A stretch of DNA of 43,282 bases from Acetobacteraceae bacterium (GCA_024280945.1 JAMXLO010000047.1:1-43282); one strand, 5' to 3'. Shown: positions 7,388 to 15,949, counted from the first letter of the stretch. Notes: generated by a model not told the origin, from the sequence alone. Program-made: numbers and translations.

Positions 7388-8167
7388 ATGCGTCTGGCAG
7401 ACAAGATCGGTATCGTTACCGCGGCGGCATCCGGCATGGGCCGCGCCGGGGCATTGCGTTTTGCGCAGGAGGGTGCGGCGGTCGGGGTCGTCGATCTGGA
7501 CGAGGCGGGTGCCAATGCGGTCGCCAGGCAGATCACCGACGCCGGGGGCAAGGCGATCGCGCTTGCCGGCGACCTGCGGCAGGACTCGTTCGCGCGCGAA
7601 ATCGTCCGCCGCACGGCCAATGCGTTCGGTGGACTTGATTTCGTCTGGAACCATGTCGGCCACCCTGGGCCCGCCGCGATCGAGGGCATCGACTGGAAGG
7701 ACTTCGAACTGGCGATGGACCTGAACGTGCGCACGGTCCTGGTCACCACCGAGGCGGCAATTCCGGAACTGCGCGCGCGGGGTGGTGGGGCGCTGCTGTA
7801 TACGGCGTCGACGTCCGGGTTGACCGGATCGCAATTCAGCCCGGTGTACAACATCGCGAAGTTCGGCGTCGTCGGCCTGGTACACGGCCTGGCCAAGCGA
7901 TATGCGCGGGAGAAGATCCGGGTCAATGCCGTCTGTCCCGGCCCGACCGACACACCGATGCTGCGGGTGTTCGTGGCGCGTCCCGATAGCCAGTTGCCGC
8001 CGGGCGAGACACCGGAGAGCCTGGTGGTGAAGCGCGGTGGGCAGGTACCGATGGGCCGACCGGCGCGGCCGGAGGAGATTGCCAATGCAGCGCTGTTCCT
8101 GATTTCGGACGAGGCGTCTTACGTCACCGGCGTGGCTCTGCCGGTGGATGGAGGCGCGACGGCTTAG
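7388..8167 (+). CDS. SDR family oxidoreductase
   Basis: 259 residues. The cofactor motif is TAAASGMGRA near residues 11-20, the active-site pair is Y-x3-K in SPVYNIAKFGV, and NAVCPGPTDTPML and the C-terminal YVTGVALPVDGG are standard for classical short-chain dehydrogenases. The usual NNAG is replaced by NHVG. ATG 7388 is chosen because AAGGAGG is at 7376-7382; a TTG at 7373 overlapping the upstream stop is less likely. It is the last gene of the operon and probably oxidises a hydroxyl or keto intermediate. It converges on a hypothetical gene 17 bases away. Confidence 0.85.
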   Translation: MRLADKIGIVTAAASGMGRAGALRFAQEGAAVGVVDLDEAGANAVARQITDAGGKAIALAGDLRQDSFAREIVRRTANAFGGLDFVWNHVGHPGPAAIEGIDWKDFELAMDLNVRTVLVTTEAAIPELRARGGGALLYTASTSGLTGSQFSPVYNIAKFGVVGLVHGLAKRYAREKIRVNAVCPGPTDTPMLRVFVARPDSQLPPGETPESLVVKRGGQVPMGRPARPEEIANAALFLISDEASYVTGVALPVDGGATA

Positions 8168-8184
8168 GACCATGCCAACGTTCT

Positions 8185-8949
8185 TCAGGGCGGGCGGGTG
8201 GCTGCGGCGGCGGGTGCAGGCGCGGCTGACGGTGTGAACGGAATGACGGGCTGCTCGCCGATGAAGAAGCCCAGCGCCTGGCGGACAATCTCCCGCCGCA
8301 GGTCCGACCAGTTCCAGCCCGGCGCCGGATGGCTGTCCTGTTCGTGGCTGAAGGCGTCCTCGCGCTTGCACCTCTCTCGCATCAAGGCGTCGATGCTGCC
8401 GCCGTAGCACCGCACGGCGTCGAACAGCTCGTTCCAGAGGGGGCCGGTGCAGAAGCCGGGCACGACGGCGAGATCGAGGCAGATATCGACGATGGTGCGA
8501 CCCACTGGACGGCGGCGCACCTGCGCTTCTAGCTGGGCCAATGTGGGGGTATGGAAGTCGGGGAGATCATCCCAGGGAGAGCTGCGATTTGGTGGGCGTG
8601 CGGGCTTGGGGGCGGCGGGTGGCTGGCCCGCTGCCTGGTCTGCCGGTGCGGGCCTTGCCGTGCGCGCGCGGATGCGGGCGGCGGCGAGGGGGATGTCATG
8701 GCCGCTGGCGGCGCGCGCGAGCAGGACGTGCTGGAGGGCGAGCGCACGCAGGATGCCGCGATGCAGGTGGGCGAGGATGACCGAGAGATTTGCGGTGCCG
8801 AAGCAGGCAGCGACGGAGGCGAAGCTGGGTGCGGCGGCGCGGTGCCTGACGGTGGCGGCGAGATGGCGGCCGTAGCCCAACAGGACGCGCACGATCCGCA
8901 GCAATGCGGCGGTGCGCTCGGGGATCGGGGCGGGTGCGTCACAGTTCAC
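8185..8949 (-). CDS. Conserved-looking hypothetical protein with Pro/Ala-rich linker
   Basis: 254 residues with no domain I recognise. An N-terminal helical region (about 1-95, rich in Ala, Leu, Arg and His) is followed by a Pro/Ala-rich linker (about 100-130). A more ordered block follows (PDFHTPTLAQLEAQVRRR, then a segment with VVPGFCTGPLWNELFDAV), and a Pro/Ala-rich tail ends it. A large fraction of its codons end in G or C, which supports coding. It might be a lineage-restricted regulator, but nothing shows this directly. Confidence 0.6.
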   Translation of the reverse strand: MNCDAPAPIPERTAALLRIVRVLLGYGRHLAATVRHRAAAPSFASVAACFGTANLSVILAHLHRGILRALALQHVLLARAASGHDIPLAAARIRARTARPAPADQAAGQPPAAPKPARPPNRSSPWDDLPDFHTPTLAQLEAQVRRRPVGRTIVDICLDLAVVPGFCTGPLWNELFDAVRCYGGSIDALMRERCKREDAFSHEQDSHPAPGWNWSDLRREIVRQALGFFIGEQPVIPFTPSAAPAPAAAATRPP

Positions 8950-9536
8950 GGTAGTATTTCTAACAGATCGCGGTGAGGGTGAGCAAGCGGTTCTTCTGTC
9001 GCTGGGTGGGAAGCGGCTTGGCGTGGGTTACGGGGGATGGGGAACATCGCTGATCCGGGTTTCTTATCGCTCGCCCGTGCATCAGGTCTCCGAGCCGGCC
9101 AAAATCCTGCTGTGACGCGCCTTGCCGCACGGCGGGGGAAGTCGCTCGCGCCAGACAGAGTGTCGCGCAGCGGTGGTCCGAAGTCGCGTCACGGCAGGTA
9201 TGGGCAGGAAGAAGGAATAACGCAGATGCACGCGAATGGACGCAGATGAACGCAGATGCGATTCCGGCACACGAACTGCATCCGCCAACCAACAGCGAGG
9301 GATGCCTCCATCATGGTCGGCATCTCTTTTTGCGTTGATCTGCGTCATTTGCGTTGATCTGCGTTATGATCTTGCTTCCTGCTCCGGCGGCACGGGCGCG
9401 CTTGCTGTTTGCCGCATGAGAAGTTCAGGCCAAGGCCGAAGGTCTTGAACGCATCCGCTTTGATCGGCGCTGGTTGGCAAAGCGAGGGCAGGGCAGGCGA
9501 ATGGCCGGAAGGCGCTTTATGGTAAGTCAGGCGCGC
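8950..9536. other. Gene-free stretch
   Basis: About 590 bases with no credible gene on either strand. Its main content is the long inverted repeat at 9218-9366. I see no RNA gene, promoter cluster or IS terminal repeat in the remainder. Confidence 0.6.
9218..9366. repeat. Long imperfect inverted repeat built of ACGCAGAT units
   Basis: Left arm 9218-9254 (37 bases, starts TAACGCAGAT) and right arm 9331-9366 (36 bases, ends ATCTGCGTTA) pair with about four mismatches and one single-base bulge, around a 76-base spacer. Each arm is itself made of repeated ACGCAGAT/ACGCGAAT-like units spaced about 10 bases. Similar ACGCAGATGAACGCAGAT strings are scattered in many environmental bacterial genomes. 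No open frame lies between the arms. It borders the accessory patch that starts at 9537. Confidence 0.75.
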
Positions 9537-10483
9537 TTAGGCGTTAGGTGCCCAAGTTGCAGTATTGTTCTTGATAACTAGGTTGCCATATACGCACCCC
9601 GGCGCGCATGGACATGCCGGGGGACAAGTAGCATGATTGCCGCGATTGCTGCACTGCCCACCAACTCTCCATAGAGGCCCGTCCATATCAAGCCCGATCA
9701 TCGGCTTGCCGGTCGCTGTGTTGGTAAGCCCTTGTGTGGGCCGATGCCAAACATTCCGGACTTCCGCGAATACCCACTCGACTGCACCTGAGCAACTCCG
9801 GCGCAGCGCCCCTGAGCACAAAGTTGCTCGGAGCACATTGACATCGACTGGAATTCGTATGTCTTCCAGATGGGTTAATTGAATAGGCGTCCAATCTCTC
9901 AAGAGACGGAGAAACATCGGCGCAATTTTTTGCCCCGAAGTTGAGGAAAGTCTGCCACCATGCGGCTTTCTTGCTCGCTCCAATGACAATCGCCCCGCAG
10001 TCGAGCTAGGGCGGTTGGTGCGTGGTGGTCGCACGATTTTAGGAAAAGCTTGGGATCACTCTGCCACTTGGTCGCGAATGTTTCACAGATCGAATACCAT
10101 GCCTTAGCGTCAGGTGCATGCTTCCGCGAAACTTTCAGTCGCTTTAGGGCTTCTGCAACTTTCGTGCGCCCAGCTTCAATGACTTTCTCGGGATCGAATA
10201 GATAGCAATCCTCCATTGACTCACGCGCCTGCTGTGCTCGATGCCAAAGGTCATAGGCGTTGCGCTGTCGGTCAACGCTCGACGTAAGCGCTATAAAGAG
10301 AAGATGATCGCGGCTTCCCACTTCTACGTTGCGCGGTCGGTTCCTATTCCTGCTTGTCGCTGCGGTTTCGCCATAAATACCGTCCTCACTGTTGTAGAAT
10401 GCATCGTACAGTTTTTGTGCCACAGCTCTTGCCCGCACCATATCGGAGCACAGGCTTGATGATGTGTTTTCCATGCGCCTCAT
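9537..10483 (-). pseudogene. Frameshifted EndoIII-like HhH-GPD DNA glycosylase with C-terminal cysteine cluster
   Basis: Two overlapping minus frames join into one protein of about 315 residues if one base is re-read at the A6 run (plus-strand T6 at 9926-9931). The first frame ends DFPQLRGKKL and then runs to a stop. After a -1 shift it reads GKKIAPMFLRLL, then IPVDVNVLR. That is the EndoIII-like arrangement of HhH Lys (GxKxA) and catalytic Asp (VDxH). Near the C-terminus five Cys occur with spacing C-x8-C-x3-C-x1-C-x3-C, like an Fe-S loop. The break sits inside the HhH itself. It could be a disabled gene, a homopolymer sequencing error or recoding. Base composition looks lower in GC than the neighbours. 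The start overlaps the recombinase remnant by 4 bases. Confidence 0.65.
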
Positions 10484-10836
10484 GCGGCGAGTCTCGAAAT
10501 CGTCGCACCGAGGATCGCGAAAACGATCTCGGCAAAATCGGGTGTGGTATCGAGGAACGGCTCGGCCAGTGACCGGATGCCAGCCCCGGCCTGCTGCATC
10601 TCGCGCGCGATCACCAGAAGGTCGGTCGTGTCGCGCGAGAGATGATCAACCGCCGGGATAATAACCACGTCGCCGTGGGATAGGCCAGACATGCGCTTGC
10701 GAAGCTGTGGCCGGTCGGCGGTTGCGCCGGTCAGCTTGTCGCGAAACACCTTCTCGCATCCGGCGGCCTTGAGTTGGGCAAGCTGGCCGGTGAGGTCTTG
10801 CGTGCCGGTCGGAACGCGGGCGTTGCCGTAGATCAT
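10480..10836 (-). pseudogene. Serine recombinase (resolvase) N-terminal remnant
   Basis: 118 residues matching only the catalytic domain of small serine resolvases (AQLKAAGC, DKLTGATADRPQL, GDVVII, LLVIAREM, GAGIRSLAEP). The nucleophile motif, normally ARVST, reads ARVPT (Pro at about residue 9), and the DRLSR motif reads DHLSR. The protein stops just where the E-helix and DNA-binding domain should begin. So it lacks the nucleophile and the binding domain and is very likely inactive. It marks past integration or inversion activity next to the low-GC glycosylase gene. Confidence 0.75.
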
Positions 10837-10989
10837 GTCGCGATTCTGTATCAGGATTTTTCGCAGGGAAAGAGCTTTAGAATCAGGGGCGCTAGATTCG
10901 ATGCGGAAGTCTTGATTTTGACGGATCGACCCAGCCGCGCCGTCATCTCTTGGGCGATCTCGGCGGGCGGCGTGGCGTGACCGCGCGAA

Positions 10990-11673
10990 CTACCAGACGA
11001 AGGGAATGAGGCGCCAGCGGATGCGGCGTGCATAGTCAGCGTAGCCCTGCAGGCCTTCATGCAGCGCCTTCTCCTCGACAGGGACGCGAATCGCAAAGCC
11101 GAACGCAACCAGCGGCACCGTCGCCAAGCCCCACCAGGAGCCGAGAACGAGCGACGTGGCAGCCACATAGAAGAGAGCGCCGAAATACAGCGGGTGGCGC
11201 ACGATCGCATAAGGTCCGGTTGTGATGACGGTCTGCCCACGTTCCTTCTGGATCCTCACCACTGGTGCGGCGAAGCTGTTCGTGCGCATGGTCCAGGACA
11301 TGAACAAAATCGCTGCGAGGAGGAGCACGCATCCTGCCCATTGCACCGAGGGCGGCATCGTCGACCAGCGCCAGCGCGCGGCATCCGCCGCCATGAACCC
11401 CATGCCACCGAAAAGCAGGAGCAGAAGGGGGATGAGGATGAGCTTGTCGGCGAGCGGCTGATCCTTCTGAAGTGGCGGCTTCAGCCGCTCCCGCAACAGG
11501 CCTGGATCGATGCGCGCGAAGTAAACCCCCAAGACGACGGAGATGGCGATCATCTCGCCCAGGTAAAGCCATCCGCCGAGGTAATCGAGCGTCCCCGCTG
11601 CACCGAAGATGATTGCGCCCATGAAGCCGAACCAGACGATCGTCTGAACAATGAGATTGATAACGAGGCCCAT
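10990..11673 (-). CDS. Isoprenylcysteine carboxyl methyltransferase family membrane protein
   Basis: 227 residues with about five hydrophobic segments (around 7-30, 36-52, 77-95, 108-128 and 165-190). The C-terminal signature GPYAIVRHPLYFGAL, then EEKALHEGLQGYADYARR, is the SAM/substrate region of the ICMT/PEMT-like family. Bacteria do not usually prenylate proteins this way, so the methyl acceptor is unknown; lipid or small-molecule methylation is possible. It appears to be a single gene. ATG 11673 follows AAAGAGGTGAGAA. Confidence 0.8.
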   Translation of the reverse strand: MGLVINLIVQTIVWFGFMGAIIFGAAGTLDYLGGWLYLGEMIAISVVLGVYFARIDPGLLRERLKPPLQKDQPLADKLILIPLLLLLFGGMGFMAADAARWRWSTMPPSVQWAGCVLLLAAILFMSWTMRTNSFAAPVVRIQKERGQTVITTGPYAIVRHPLYFGALFYVAATSLVLGSWWGLATVPLVAFGFAIRVPVEEKALHEGLQGYADYARRIRWRLIPFVW

Positions 11674-11749
11674 TTCTCACCTCTTTCGACCGCGGTTACG
11701 CCGTTGCCAAGGAGGCTGTCCCACCTTCGATGCGCGATTGTGCTTGCGA

Positions 11750-11820
11750 CCGGGCGGCCGGCCTCAAGGCCAAGCCGCCTGTCGGCGGTCGCTGCGCGAG
11801 CCTTGACCCCGGCCACCCGG
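11750..11820. repeat. Compound palindromic element
   Basis: Imperfect inverted repeat: arms 11750-11770 (ends TCAAGGC) and 11800-11820 (begins GCCTTGA) match at 18 of 21 positions. An inner stem, CCGCC (11775-11779) / GGCGG (11784-11788), sits between them. It lies in the 250-base non-coding gap between the ICMT-like and DUF2889 genes and looks like a dispersed intergenic palindrome. There is no T-tract. Confidence 0.55.
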
Positions 11821-11921
11821 CCGAAGCGAGGGCTTGAGATCGAAGCAGCGGGTGGATGTCTCTGACGCCTGCTTGTAGCGAAGAGGGACAGATGGGGGCG
11901 ACTGGCGCGACGGCGTCGCGC

Positions 11922-12551
11922 TTATTCGGCCGTGGCTGCCTCGGGCTCGGCTGGCCCGGTGTAAAGGTGCGGCCAGCGTCGCCGTATCACCGGGCTGGCA
12001 CTGCCGTAGGCAACGCAGGTGTTCAGGATGGCTGGCGCCCCGCCCATTTTGTCACTGATGCGCGCGTCCAGTCTGTCGCTGCCAGGGGTATCGGCTTCGC
12101 CGGCGGCGTCCGCCTCGCGTTTCGCGCGGGCGGGGTCGATCGTCTGGTAGGCGGTGGTGGCCATCTGCTGCAGCAGTTCGCGCAGGTGCGTGCAGCCATG
12201 CGTGCCACCGACGCGCTTGGCGGCCTCTTTCAGGAAGCCAGGCTTGATTCGCAGGCCAGCGAGCCGGGCAAAATTCGGCGCCGCCGTCGGGCAGATTGTA
12301 TAGGGCGTGTAGTCGCTGGCAGCTTCGCAGGCGATGATGTTGCGCTGTGCGTCCACCGTAAGCCGCAGCCACATGCCATGAATCGGCTCGCCGGCACGGA
12401 CATAGCCACGGTCGTGGTTGGCGAAACCGTAGCTCTTGGCGTCAGTCAGCTGCGCTTCGATGTCATACAGGCCATCGGCTCGCTGATAACCGCGCAGGAC
12501 GATGTCGCGCGAGTGGAGCAGCTCGCGCTCCTGCGGCGGGCTCAACGGCAT
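11922..12551 (-). CDS. DUF2889 family protein
   Basis: 209 residues. The body matches DUF2889 as I remember it: RDIVLRGYQRADGLYDIEAQ, then a segment DRGYVRAGEPIHGMWLRLTV, and a conserved GCTHLRELLQQMATTAYQ block with a Cys-x-His pair. ATG 12551 is preceded by GAGGAG; longer upstream frames are shadows of the next gene. Biochemical function is unknown. Relatives often sit beside oxidoreductase or aromatic-degradation genes (recollection). It closes the minus-strand maturation operon, 89 bases beyond the ATP-grasp-like gene. Confidence 0.75.
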   Translation of the reverse strand: MPLSPPQERELLHSRDIVLRGYQRADGLYDIEAQLTDAKSYGFANHDRGYVRAGEPIHGMWLRLTVDAQRNIIACEAASDYTPYTICPTAAPNFARLAGLRIKPGFLKEAAKRVGGTHGCTHLRELLQQMATTAYQTIDPARAKREADAAGEADTPGSDRLDARISDKMGGAPAILNTCVAYGSASPVIRRRWPHLYTGPAEPEAATAE

Positions 12552-12640
12552 ACAAGGCTCCTCATCTGTTGTGCGATGCAACAGCCTGCATATGGCGATG
12601 CAGATCGATGGTGCAACGCACTGCAAGGATCGTGCGGGAC

Positions 12641-13543
12641 TTACCCAAGAAAACTGTGTCGCAGTCGTTCCCGCCCGGCTTGCCCGGCTTCCAGCGTTCG
12701 CGCGTTGACGATGGCGAGCCGAAATCCTCCAGGGGGCATCGCGTGATGGTCGGGCTCCTTGTCCTCGTGGAAGGTGATCTGGACACTCGAGACCCCCGGC
12801 ATGTCCCGTACCTCTTCCACGAGCGATGCAGGCGGGTGGCGGTAGCGGGGTCCGTGGGGGCCGAACAGCACCACGCTGTAGCCATCGACGCGATCGTTGT
12901 CGGGATAACTCCACTCGCCGGTCGCATGCAGACGGACCACCGCGTCCACCCAGCCCTGGCCATACAGATCGGGCCATTGGTCGGCGAACCGCAGATGGGC
13001 CTCGATGATGCGGCCGCCGATCGTTTCGAAATTTGCCATACCGGTGTAGCCGCGCAGGTGCTGGCGCGACCAGGCGCCGCACCAGTCTTCGATCTCCGGC
13101 ATCGGTTCAGCATGGATCAGCCAATGATCGAACGTGCCACCCGGACCCGCAGCACCGGTGGTGTGCCGCCACCAGCGCGCTTCCCCATCCACCAAAGCGA
13201 CGTCAGTGCTGACATGTGGCCCGGTCAGCATCGTGCACCAGAAGTGTCCGGCCGTCAGCGCCGCGCGGTACGCCTGCTCGGAGCCGATCACCTGGCTGCC
13301 GATCCCCATTCCGCGCAGATTCATGATCGGCTTCGAAAACACCGGGTAGGACGGCGGCATGACGCCGTGTGGCGCCGCCTGCAGGCCCTGCGACAGGGCA
13401 ATCGCCAGCTTGTTGTAGATCCAGCGGTGTTCCGGGAACCACTCCCAGGAATCGGCATCCTCGGTGGAGATGCGAATGTGCGGCGGACAGTCGACGTGCT
13501 CGAAATACTGGAAGCGCCAGGGATCGACCTCGCAGATCGGCAT
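12641..13543 (-). CDS. Hypothetical protein with ATP-grasp-like features
   Basis: 300 residues. I do not recognise a named family. FSKPIMNLRGMGIGSQ (about residues 69-84), a strand STDVALVDGEARWWRH (about 112-127) and a late ETIGGRIIEAHLRF block resemble the Lys strand, central strand and Glu/Asn metal-binding strand of ATP-grasp ligases. The C-terminal part (about 225-300) is separate and unassigned. Its start is 4 bases from the end of the MoeA-MocA gene, so it is co-translated with the Mo-enzyme maturation operon. A ligase role in cofactor or peptide modification is an inference. Confidence 0.6.
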   Translation of the reverse strand: MPICEVDPWRFQYFEHVDCPPHIRISTEDADSWEWFPEHRWIYNKLAIALSQGLQAAPHGVMPPSYPVFSKPIMNLRGMGIGSQVIGSEQAYRAALTAGHFWCTMLTGPHVSTDVALVDGEARWWRHTTGAAGPGGTFDHWLIHAEPMPEIEDWCGAWSRQHLRGYTGMANFETIGGRIIEAHLRFADQWPDLYGQGWVDAVVRLHATGEWSYPDNDRVDGYSVVLFGPHGPRYRHPPASLVEEVRDMPGVSSVQITFHEDKEPDHHAMPPGGFRLAIVNARTLEAGQAGRERLRHSFLG

Positions 13544-13547
13544 ACGC

Positions 13548-15206
13548 CTAGCTGATCGGCGCTGGCCGCAGGCGTTGCGGCAGGCTGTTCAGCGACTCCG
13601 TCGTGTCGAAGTCACGCAGGACGGCGTCGTCGGCCATTTCCACCTCCGCCACCGCCTCCAGATGCTTGCCGAGCAGGAACCGGGCGCCGGAATCGCCGCT
13701 GATCTGCAGGATTTCGGCAAAGAACCGTCGATCCCATAGCATCGGGTTGCCCTGCTTGCCGCGAAACGTCGGCAATACGATTTGCCGGCCTTCGTCGGGG
13801 TCGTAGGCCGCGAGCAGTCGATCGATCATCCGGCCGGTGACCAGCGGCATATCGCCCAGGCACACCAGCGCAGCGGCGCACTCTTCCGGGACAGCCTCAA
13901 TGCCCGCCTTCAGGCTGGCAGACAGGCCCTCTGCGTAGTCCGCCGCGTGCACATAACGGACCGGCCGGCCACCCAGCGCATGCTGGATCTGCTCGGCTTG
14001 GTGCCCGGTCACCACCAGCACGGGACGCGTATTGGATGACAGCACGTTGTCGACGACGCGTGCGATCATCGACTTGCCGGTCCGGTCGGCGACCAGCAGC
14101 TTGTTGTGCGGCGCCATCCTGCGCGACCGACCCGCAGCAAGCACGACTGCGGCAATGGTTGGGGCGCTGCGCGGTGCGGCACCGCTGCGAGGTGTGGCAG
14201 GCGCCTTCTCACGTGGCAGCGGCCTTGTGTCGATCTCCTTCAGCAAACCGCCGACGCCCATGTGCATGATGTCGGTCGGGCCAACCGGCAGACCGGCGAA
14301 CAGCCGGGTCAGGACGAAGTCGATGCCGTTCAGTTTCGGGCTGCGCGCACAGCCCGGCAGAACGAGCGCCGGCCGGTCACCAATGCGCCCGAGGCAGATC
14401 AGATTGCCCGGATCGACAGGCATGCCGAAGTGCAGGATGTCGCCCCCGGCGCGCACGATGCCTGAAGGTCCGACATCGCGTCGGTCCACCACGGCCGAAG
14501 CGCCTACCACCAGCAACAGGTCGGCACCTTGCGCAATCAGCGCCTCAAGAGCCTGGCCGATTGGCTCTTCCTCGTGCGGTGTACGAACTGGCGGCAGCAG
14601 AGAGCCAGTGAGTTGGCTTACCCGTTGGTCGGTCGCAGCGATCGTCTTCTCTGTCACGCTGTCCTTCAGTCCGGGCAGCTCGGTGACGACAAGGCCGACC
14701 TTCAGATGGTGGAATGGATGCAAGGTGAGCGGTGAACCGGCCTGGCGGACCAGCGCCTCGGCCACCGCCAGCACGTTGCCCGGCACCGAGAAGGGGATGA
14801 TCTTTACGGTCGCGACCAGGTCTCTCGGCGCCACGACTGCGTAGTCGGGCAACGTCCCGATGGTAATCGATTCATCGATCGTGTTGAGCCGGTTGACCAT
14901 CTTGGCGTCGACGCGCAACAGCCCGGGAACCTCGGCAGCGAGGTTCACGCGTCCGGTTGCGGCACGGGTGCGAGCAAGCAGGGGCGATACCAGCGGCTGG
15001 GCCAATCTGTCGGCGGCGATGTCCTCCGGCACGTCGCCAGGCTCCAATCGTGCAACAATGACCTGCGTACGCTCGGCCTCGCGCAAGGCGACCAGCGCTC
15101 CCTCGTCCAGAACCGAGCCTTTGCGGATCACCCGCTCGCCGATGCGCTGCGAGTGCGCCATGATCGCGCCGCGCGCTTCGTCGAGCGGAACTGCCCCAAA
15201 TTTCAT
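13548..15206 (-). CDS. MoeA/MogA-like molybdopterin-binding and MocA nucleotidyltransferase fusion
   Basis: 552 residues. Residues 1-340 form a molybdopterin-binding half (start MKFGAVPLDEARGAIMAHS; a GADLLLVVGASAVVDRRDV segment near 235-253 and GMPVDPGNLICLG further on). From residue 350 a MocA/MobA-like NTP transferase begins (AAVVLAAGRSRRMAPHNKLL), with LGDMP near 461-465 and a GNPM loop. MocA enzymes transfer CMP to molybdopterin for xanthine-oxidase-family enzymes. The fusion probably makes the cytosine-dinucleotide cofactor for a hydroxylase encoded elsewhere. It overlaps the XdhC-type gene by 4 bases. Confidence 0.85.
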   Translation of the reverse strand: MKFGAVPLDEARGAIMAHSQRIGERVIRKGSVLDEGALVALREAERTQVIVARLEPGDVPEDIAADRLAQPLVSPLLARTRAATGRVNLAAEVPGLLRVDAKMVNRLNTIDESITIGTLPDYAVVAPRDLVATVKIIPFSVPGNVLAVAEALVRQAGSPLTLHPFHHLKVGLVVTELPGLKDSVTEKTIAATDQRVSQLTGSLLPPVRTPHEEEPIGQALEALIAQGADLLLVVGASAVVDRRDVGPSGIVRAGGDILHFGMPVDPGNLICLGRIGDRPALVLPGCARSPKLNGIDFVLTRLFAGLPVGPTDIMHMGVGGLLKEIDTRPLPREKAPATPRSGAAPRSAPTIAAVVLAAGRSRRMAPHNKLLVADRTGKSMIARVVDNVLSSNTRPVLVVTGHQAEQIQHALGGRPVRYVHAADYAEGLSASLKAGIEAVPEECAAALVCLGDMPLVTGRMIDRLLAAYDPDEGRQIVLPTFRGKQGNPMLWDRRFFAEILQISGDSGARFLLGKHLEAVAEVEMADDAVLRDFDTTESLNSLPQRLRPAPIS

Positions 15207-15907
15207 GCGGCAATCGATTGTTTTTGTGGCAACGATGCACCACGCCGCACGGCTACCAGCTCGGCAATGATCGACAGTGCGATTTCCGGTGCGGTGACCG
15301 CCTCGATGTTGAGGCCCACCGGACCCTGGATACGTGCCAGCGCTGTTTCACTATGGCCCAGCTCGCGCAGGCGCTTCAGCCGTGCCGCATGGGTGCGCCG
15401 GGAGCCGAGCGAGCCGATGTAAAAGGCCGATGACTTCAGTGCACGGTCCAGCGCCGGGTCGTCCAGCTTCGGGTCGTGCGTGAGCGTGACGATGGCGGTG
15501 CGGGAGTCGGGTTTCAGCTCATCCATCGCCTCGTCCGGCCATGCGGTGGAGACCGTGACGTTGGGAAAGCGCTCGTCGGAGGCAAAGGAGCGGCGAGGGT
15601 CCACCACAGTCACAGCGAAACCGCACTGGGTGGCGAAGGGCACCAACGCCTGGGCGATATGCACGGCGCCCACCACGACCAGGCGCAGCGGAGGATTGTG
15701 CGCGTGCAGGAACCAGTCGGTGCCCTCGATCTTCACGGTGCCGCTTTGATCGGAAGCCAGCACCTGTTCGGCAGCAGAGTTCAGGGCGGCTGGTGCGGCG
15801 GGGTCGGGTAGCAGGCGTTGTTCGCCGTCCGGAAGCCGTGTTGCAAGCACGATCGGACGCTTGTCGCGCTTCGCTGCTTCGAGGGCTGCGAGGACTTCGG
15901 GAGTCAT
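15203..15907 (-). CDS. XdhC/CoxF-type Mo-hydroxylase maturation factor, Rossmann domain
   Basis: 234 residues. The C-terminal Rossmann domain is clear (LRLVVVGAVHIAQALVPFA, then a VVDPRRSF turn and YIGSLGSRRTHAARLKRLRE). The N-terminal 70 residues are a shortened, degenerate lead. XdhC-family proteins bind molybdenum cofactor and help its sulfuration and insertion. The usual N-terminal XdhC/CoxI domain is encoded by the separate gene at 15966-16292, so the factor is split in two here. It overlaps the fusion gene by ATGA. Confidence 0.85.
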   Translation of the reverse strand: MTPEVLAALEAAKRDKRPIVLATRLPDGEQRLLPDPAAPAALNSAAEQVLASDQSGTVKIEGTDWFLHAHNPPLRLVVVGAVHIAQALVPFATQCGFAVTVVDPRRSFASDERFPNVTVSTAWPDEAMDELKPDSRTAIVTLTHDPKLDDPALDRALKSSAFYIGSLGSRRTHAARLKRLRELGHSETALARIQGPVGLNIEAVTAPEIALSIIAELVAVRRGASLPQKQSIAA

Positions 15908-15926
15908 GAGCGCCCCCTCCCCCCGA

Positions 15927-15949
15927 CCCCCTCCCGCGAGGGGAGGGGG
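15927..15949. repeat. GC-rich hairpin between the two XdhC genes
   Basis: Perfect 8-base arms CCCCCTCC (15927-15934) and GGAGGGGG (15942-15949) with a 7-base loop. It resembles a C-rich/G-rich hairpin commonly dispersed in alphaproteobacterial intergenic DNA. Lying inside an otherwise overlapping operon, it could tune expression of the genes after it. Confidence 0.6.

Noticed and set aside
7280-8410. 376-residue minus frame
   Set aside because: Antisense to the SDR gene; no motif or ribosome-binding site.
9216-9368. CRISPR-like array
   Set aside because: The ACGCAGAT units are not separated by unique spacers of constant length; they form two arms of an inverted repeat.
10851-10985. Coding-like fragment (AEIAQEMTARLGRSVKIKT) on the minus strand
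   Set aside because: May be a remnant of a gene lost with the recombinase, but no start, family or homologous neighbour could be identified.
11059-11865. 268-residue plus-strand frame
   Set aside because: Antisense to the isoprenylcysteine-methyltransferase-like gene and running into the intergenic palindrome.
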